Part shown: positions 57,401 through 64,000 of the stretch, in pieces
Layout of the letters: each line of letters starts with the position of its first letter
How positions within the stretch are numbered: position 1 is the first letter of the stretch
From: Penicillium oxalicum
Taxonomy: Eukaryota; Ascomycota; Eurotiomycetes; Eurotiales; Aspergillaceae
DNA length: 64,000 nt
Reading direction: 5' to 3'
NCBI RefSeq assembly: GCF_001723175.1
Contig: NC_064656.1
Location: forward strand, 1,798,001 to 1,862,000
Notes under the pieces: generated by a model
Database searches by the model: none
What the model saw: the letters and a program-made list of their open reading frames with translations, nothing else
What the model was told of the DNA's origin: nothing
Made by a program: the position numbers and the translations under genes

Positions 57401-60400
57401 TTTTAATAAAGAAAAATATCGAATTAAATTAACCCTATCCCTCTCGCGGCGGCCGTCCTCTTCTGCGCCTTTACGTAGTAGGTAGCAATCCGTTCTTAGC
57501 CTTAATTCTTTTATCCTTATCTAAATTTCTTTTATCCTAGAGCGCCTAGTAATAAAATCTTTTTAGCCTACTACTATTAATACTAGCGCTTACCTTATTT
57601 ATCTATCGGTATAGGGTGCCGTCTAATTCTTTAATTTCGTATACGCTATTTTTTAGATCTTTTCTGATTCGATACGGCCCTATCTATCTAAATCGGAGCT
57701 TTTTCTAGATATTATATCGTCCTCTAACCTAGTATTATAGAGAAGGACTAAATCTTTTTCTTTTAGGGGCGCAATTCAGGTTTCTGTGCGAGTCGTGATA
57801 TTCTTTATTCTAAGCTCTTAGCCTCTAGCCGTATTATTATATCAGAGATATCCTAGTCTCGTCTTTTAATTTATTCGGCTCGTAACGTAATTAGATCTGC
57901 GCGTGTCTCTACCTTTTCCTAGGGTAGTATCGACTAGGTAGGTATATCTAATTCTACGGCAAGATAGTATCTTATATAAATAAATCGGAAGGGTAAGATA
58001 CTAGTATATATACAAAGTCGCTCTGTTAGTAAGTATCGCGGCCGGTAGCTTTTAGGACTATTTTAGTTTAATACCTTCTAATAGTTTATACCTATTTATT
58101 ATTTTAGATAAGGCGTCTTTCAGAGTTCGTATTACTCTCTTAATCGCCCTATTCGCCTACGGGTTATATACCGAAATTAAAATAGTATTAACGCGGTACG
58201 ATTTCAAAAAATTTCGTATTTCCGAACGTATTTAGGACTAAAATTAATAATAATCTCCTAAGGCACCCTATACCTATAGATAATATCCTCCTAAACGAAT
58301 CCGGTAGCGCTTTTGCTATCTACCTTCTAGAGAATCCTTGCTTCTAGCTACCTACTAGCTAAATCTCTTACTTAGATAACTCCTTTTTAACCTTCCTCGT
58401 TAGGTAGCGGGGTAGTATTAATATACTATTTCTCCTAGATTCGTATCGGTCTTGCGCTTCCGTAGGTTTATATAGTCTAACGGGATACGCGCCTAGTATT
58501 CGAAGTATACGCGCACAAATTTCGTAGTCTCGTTATATATTCCTAACTAATAGTACCGCGTAGCTAATAGGTAAGTAGCTTCGCGGCCTTTATAGCCTAA
58601 TTCTTTATAAGCGCTATAGCGTCTCTTTTCGTATCCTAATATCGTCTAAAACCCTTCGTATAATTAGCTCTCTGCTATACCCTCTATAAAATAGATATCG
58701 ATCTTAGACTATAAATCTAAAGCCTTTTTCTTAATATGCTAAATTTACTACGAGATATCTTAGCGGGCCTACGTAGTATCGTTAAGAACCTTGCAATTTT
58801 CTAAGATTCTTCTAATATAATCCGTCCAGAATTTCTGTATTAATAGTCGTTTCTTCTCAGAAGAAATCTCCTAAGAAACAGGAATTTTAATAGAAACTAT
58901 AGTTTCTACGGGAAACCGTAACGCGAAGATAAGAGATTTTAGCTACGAAATTTATTAATATCTCTCTCCTTTTCTTGCTCTTCTATTTCTTTAGGCGTAG
59001 CGGGCTTCCTAGATAGGCTATTAGCGGCACTATTTTTCGTCCTAGGAATATACTTTATATCAAAATCGAAGAGCCGAATCTAAGTAAGCTATCGCGTTAC
59101 TAAGGCCCTAGGTAAGTCTGAAGCTAGTCGATTTAACTACGTAACTAGTATATTAGTATTAGTTTCTAATATAAACCAAACCTACCCTGTATAGCTAATA
59201 CCGTAGCTTTTTGAACGCCTTTATTACTCCTCGATATTCTAATTTTCTAGTATCGTATATTTGCTCTGATTTAGACTAAACCCCTAACTCGTATCGTGCT
59301 ACTCGTTATACCCCTTCTCTTTTCTGCATCAAAACGCTACCCTATCCTATTTTTAACGCGTCTACTATAAGTGTTAGGTCTAACGGATTCTAGCTATAAT
59401 CGACTAGTATAACCGCCGGAAAACTATATAGTATCTCCTTGATCTTCTTAAAGGTATTCTATTTATTATTACCCTAATCGAATATCGTATCCTTCCGTAA
59501 TATCGTATATAATAGCGCTATAATATACTAAAAATCCTTACTAGAATTCGAAAGTAGACCGTAAGACTAACAAAAGAGCGTACCTTATCGCGATTAACAG
59601 GGACCGGCTAGTCGGCTAACTTAGAAATTTTCCGCTTATTAGGTCTACGCCCGTTAGAATCGTACACCTAGCCTATAATTTCAAGGCCGGATATTATAAG
59701 TTACGATTTTTCTGTAGAAACTCTCGCTCCTGTAAGTTCTAAAAGGTATAGGGTCTTATCTAGATTTTATATATATTCTAAGATAAACCTCCTAATCCCT
59801 AGTCTTATAAACTCGTTATTATACCGGGTCTTAGGTCCTTTAACCGGAATATTATCTATAAAAGGTTTAGTAATATACAGAATATTAGCTAGGATCTATA
59901 TAACTACTCTTTAGAATTACGGTACAGAATTCGAAGCCCCTTATAATAATATAGTCTGCCTTAGTAAACCGATTAGGGTCTAAATCGCTATTATATTTCG
60001 ATCGCGACTATCTAGAGTTATCTAGTTATACCCGGAAAATAGATTAATAGCGGACGATATTACTATACCTAAAAATTCTTTAACGAATTCGTCCGTATTA
60101 GGGGGCATATTCGCATCTCGCACTATTACTTTGTTAATATATATTATAGCGTTCACTATACGATATTTTCTATTCTTCTTGCGTACCAAAAACAAGGATT
60201 TCGGTAGGGACTATCGCAATATTCTAGGACCCCTTTTGTAATCTTTCCTATAATATCTCTTTAACCACACCTTTTAGCGCTAGCGGGATTCAAAATCTAG
60301 GATACTACTAGGCCTTATACCGAATCGTCTTAATACGTTATAGCGGTATTACTTCCGGGAAAATCAAAGATATATAGGACTAATCCACGCAAAACAACCT

Positions 60401-63400
60401 TCTCTTTTAAATAGTATCTCGCGTAATAATCCTTTTTCTTTCGGTAGAAGATCCTTTCTAATTAATATTTTCTGCTCCCTTTTAGGTATTAGACGCGTAC
60501 CTCTTACGATTGTAGAGATCCGCGATATTAGCAGATTATTAAATTACTTTTAATATCAGACGCGCGATATTTAGTAAAGTATTTCTTTTCGCAGATTTCC
60601 TTCTAATTCGTATAACTAGTTAGCACCGATCTACCGTTTTCGGTCGCGTTAACTAGTTTAATCTTGTCCGCTACTCTTTTAAATAAAGTAAAACCGGTAT
60701 ACCTATACCTGTAGGGTTAGGGCTCGGATTTATAGTTAAAAGATACCTTAGTCGTAGAAATCTTGTAGCAATATCCTATAGCTACCTACGCGGAATCTTA
60801 TAGTTATAGCTAAATCTTAATTTATCCAAAATTTTTAATATCTTTCTGTCTCTTGTATTTTTAAATATTTTTGGTGCTTTTATAGCGTTTTTAGAGGGCA
60901 CTATTAAAACGTATAGTAAATTGTAGCCTATTTTTAGCGTCGGCGTCTTATTTATTATACCGGAAGTATCGCTAATTAGGCTTCCGGATATCCTAAAAAA
61001 TCTACCTCTGTATTCGTAGGTTCTATAAAATCTTTAGGCTATAGCTAGTACTCCTAGACCGAAGTTTTCTTACTCGGAGAATATGCCTTAAAGACTAACT
61101 TCCTAGTCCGGTCTTCCGAAAAGACTGCTATTTTAACAGAACTATTAATTTTCTCCGTAGTAGAAGCTATTGTATCGCGTAACTAGATTCGTCCTAGGAG
61201 AATCTCTGCTATATAATCCTTTATAATTATATAGTAAGAGTGCGTTATAATATCGCTGATTAAAATAGGTAAGCCTTCTGTAACTCCGTAAAAGGGACGC
61301 GTTTAGCTATTAATAGGTACTATATATAGCTTTAGATCTTTTCGAATATTAAGGTTCAATATACGTACCGTTTCTAGGGAAATAAGATTAACTAATAATC
61401 CCTAATTAATCGTAGCTTTAAGCTTATACCTATACACGTATACCTTTATACGCAAGAGCCCTCTAGTATATTCCTTAACTGTACCCGAATTTCGCGGCGC
61501 AGAGATTCGTACCGATCTCCTAAGATCCTGCACCCGCGCGGTTACTTTATCTACTTTTGCAACTCGCTAAGTAGTAGCGAAGTATATAGGCGTAGTAGCA
61601 TTTGTAGTATCCGTAGTAATTATAGGTACCGAAGGTTCGAAGGAATTCGCAATATTTCTGACTTAGCTACGTAGTTACGGTGATATAAATATTAGATTAC
61701 CTAGTATAATCGTAGGCGGTATAGGAATAGCTAGCAATTTTCTAGCAATTTCTTCCTTACGTTAGGTAGTAGTATCCGCGGAAGGTTTTAGGCGCTTTTA
61801 GATAGTCGACGAATTTCCCGGTCCAGACGGGTAAGTAGGCGTCGAAAATCTTACGTCTTAACTAGCTCTCTAGGTCTAACTACCCTAGTCTTAGATTTCT
61901 TCTACAGAAGAATCTCGCGGCTAACCGTTTAGTTAGCGATCCTGTTCCCGCCTATAAATTTCTTCTATAGAAGAAATTCGTAAAGGGGCTAGTGCTATAT
62001 CCGCTATTATATCGTCTTTATTAATAGTCGCTAGACGGTATCTACTCGGACGTATACTACGCACTTTCGTATAATTTCTAGACTAGTTAGAGCGCTTGCG
62101 ACTAGCTAGTTATCTATTAATAGCGAAGACTTCTTCCTTGTATATTTCGTCTTCGCTCTCTTCTAATCCTTTGAAATTAGCGTCTTTTCTAAGGGAAATC
62201 CCTACTAAATCTACCTAAGTAGTATAAATTTACGGAGTATAGTAAGAATAGACTCCTAAATATAATTAAGGCGTAGTAATAGTAGAGATAGCGTTAACGC
62301 TTACGCGTTGACTCTTCTACTACTAGTACTAGTCCGGAACTATATCCTTCTAAAATTAGTTACCTCTCTTGCGCGCCTCCGGTCTATTCTCACTAATCCT
62401 TCCGAGTACTACCCGATTTAGTTTATTCCGGTAGTATAGTCCTTTATTTTATATACTTAGATAGATAGGATAACCGGTTACCTAATACCCTTTATTCCTA
62501 TACTAGTAGTAACTATCAGATATCTATCTTATAGGTATATAAGCAGGGTTATTTCGGTTATTATTTTTCGCGATTAGGTACTAAACTAAGACTCTCTGTT
62601 TATCGGTAGCCTTCCGCTAGTCTTTAATAACCTTTAGCATATTTACCGACAGACCGTTAAAAGCTTTCGTTAAACTTTCTAAATCCTATCCTCTTAGAGA
62701 GCTCGTATTCTTAATCGCAGAACCTCTATTTTTCGGAGTATCTATTATTTTCCGTCCCTTATACGATTTTTCTCTAGAATCCGCGTAGACCTAGATTCCT
62801 TTCTCGGGTACTATATAGCCTATCGCGAGATCGTAATCCTTCTAGTCCTAATTTAGATCCCTAGTAGCTTTTTCGATCTAATCGAAAGAGATCTGTCTTT
62901 TGCTCCTAGAAGGGTAGTTAATATTAATTTTCTCCTTCTTAATTAATTTCGATCTTAACTTTTCGGGTAGTTCTTCGATAAACTAAGTATATCGTTCTAA
63001 ATCGCTAATATCTCCTCTCTTTACTAGATACGAGGAAATAGACGAAAAGGTAGTTAAGTATATATAAAAGTCGTCCTATTCGATACGATTCCTATAGAAA
63101 CTCTATAGCTAGGTACGGGTATAGGTAGCCTATAGGCTATCCGTATCGCGATACTAATCTTTAAAGTCCTAGAAAAACTCTTTCTTGTTCTTCGCTTGCT
63201 AGTTAGTATTCGCCTTAACCTATATACGCTATAGCTAACCGTAGTAATCTAGAAGGATCTCTAAAATTCGCGCGTTATTTCTTATATTATAGCGCTTATA
63301 TATGCGTTCAAAACTATCTAAGAATTCTGATATATTTCTACCTTCGAATCGTAGCGTACTAGGGGTTCCTAGCTTAGGTATAGTCCTAACTATATATCGT

Positions 63401-64000
63401 AAAGTTTATATCTCTGAATTAGGCGTATAAACTTGCGTTAGTATTAGCGAAGGAGCTAGTCTCGGCGGTAGCGGTAGCAGTAGCGGTACTCTCTCGCTAA
63501 ACCCTTTAGGCGATCCCTTAGCAGACTTAGAAAGGGCTCGATTACTAGGATTACGATAGGTATCGAAAGAGGTTATATTTATAGGTATATCTAAAGATAT
63601 TCTGTAGTTATTTAGTTATTTAGATTACGATAATTACTTTAGCTTCGTAGGCTCTGTCTAGTCCGGATATTTTTAGGGTTTTTTAGGTATAATAGTATCT
63701 AGAGGGACATAGTAAGATTCGCAAGGTAATTAACTCTTTAAATTTAACGAAGTCGTAAAATTAGTAGCTAGTCTAGATAGTAGCGCTATTCCTGATTCTT
63801 TTCGATTTTTCTTCTGGTTTTTCACTCTCTTCTTATAGCCGTTCCTTTCTTTTTTATCGCTTTTCGTCGTCCGTTTAGTATACGTTTTTCTCGTGTTTTC
63901 TTCTGTAGAAGAATTTTGTAACTACCGTTTTAGTATAGTATTCTCTTCTAGTAAGATCGTTATATTAGCCGCCTATAGAAACCTTTCTAAAGTAATAAAC
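54148..64000 (-). mobile_element. Ty3/gypsy element 2 (sister of element 1; runs off window end)
   Basis: Left (3') LTR 54,148-54,488, then an internal region aligning along its whole length with element 1 in the same orientation. The window ends at the position corresponding to about 40,030 in element 1, so roughly 600 bp of internal sequence and the 5' LTR lie beyond. The copies differ mainly by C/T and G/A changes plus scattered 1-3 bp indels. The same domains are expected at the same relative places, all inactivated. It was inserted into the end of element D. Confidence 0.87.

Overview
The window reads as filamentous ascomycete nuclear DNA, most likely Aspergillus or a close relative in the Eurotiales. 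Supporting signs are spliced genes with 50-110 nt introns, a divergent H2A/H2B histone pair, Aspergillus-like H2B protein sequence, and transposons carrying a repeat-induced point mutation (RIP) signature. No prokaryotic features were seen.

Positions 1-13.4 kb hold compact housekeeping genes: histone H2A (partial, minus) and H2B (plus) sharing a promoter; the autophagy protease gene atg4 (minus, five exons); an Sqs1-like G-patch protein (plus); a Jjj1-like J-domain protein with two zinc fingers (minus); an FBXO21-like F-box protein (plus); and an orphan APH/CHK-type kinase (plus). Positions 15.5-28 kb are gene-poor and accessory: an unusual L-lactate dehydrogenase facing a bacterial-type PEP synthase tail to tail, an MCRA/oleate-hydratase-type flavoprotein, an unknown protein with two similar halves, and a small secreted protein. 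LDH plus PEP synthase could in principle carry lactate to pyruvate to phosphoenolpyruvate, but the LDH lacks two canonical active-site residues.

From about 28.7 kb to the end the DNA is a nested block of dead retrotransposons, AT-rich, nearly free of open reading frames and strongly depleted of CpA/TpG, as expected after RIP. I reconstruct an old Ty3/gypsy element A (plus) that was hit by element B (same family, opposite strand, 42.6-50.1 kb) and by a different, younger 10.8-kb gypsy element 1 (30,213-41,031, 346-bp LTRs, CTAG target duplication). A chromodomain gypsy remnant D (51.5-54.1 kb) was hit by element 2 (54,148 to the window end), a sister of element 1. Four copies of a CG-rich hAT-type MITE are scattered through the block; two have perfect 8-bp target duplications and matching empty sites, and two sit at rearrangement joints.

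The most novel items are an antisense reading frame between pol and the 3' LTR of the A/B gypsy family, the divergent LDH beside PEP synthase, the MITE family with its breakpoints, and a recurring 18-bp palindrome inside elements 1 and 2.
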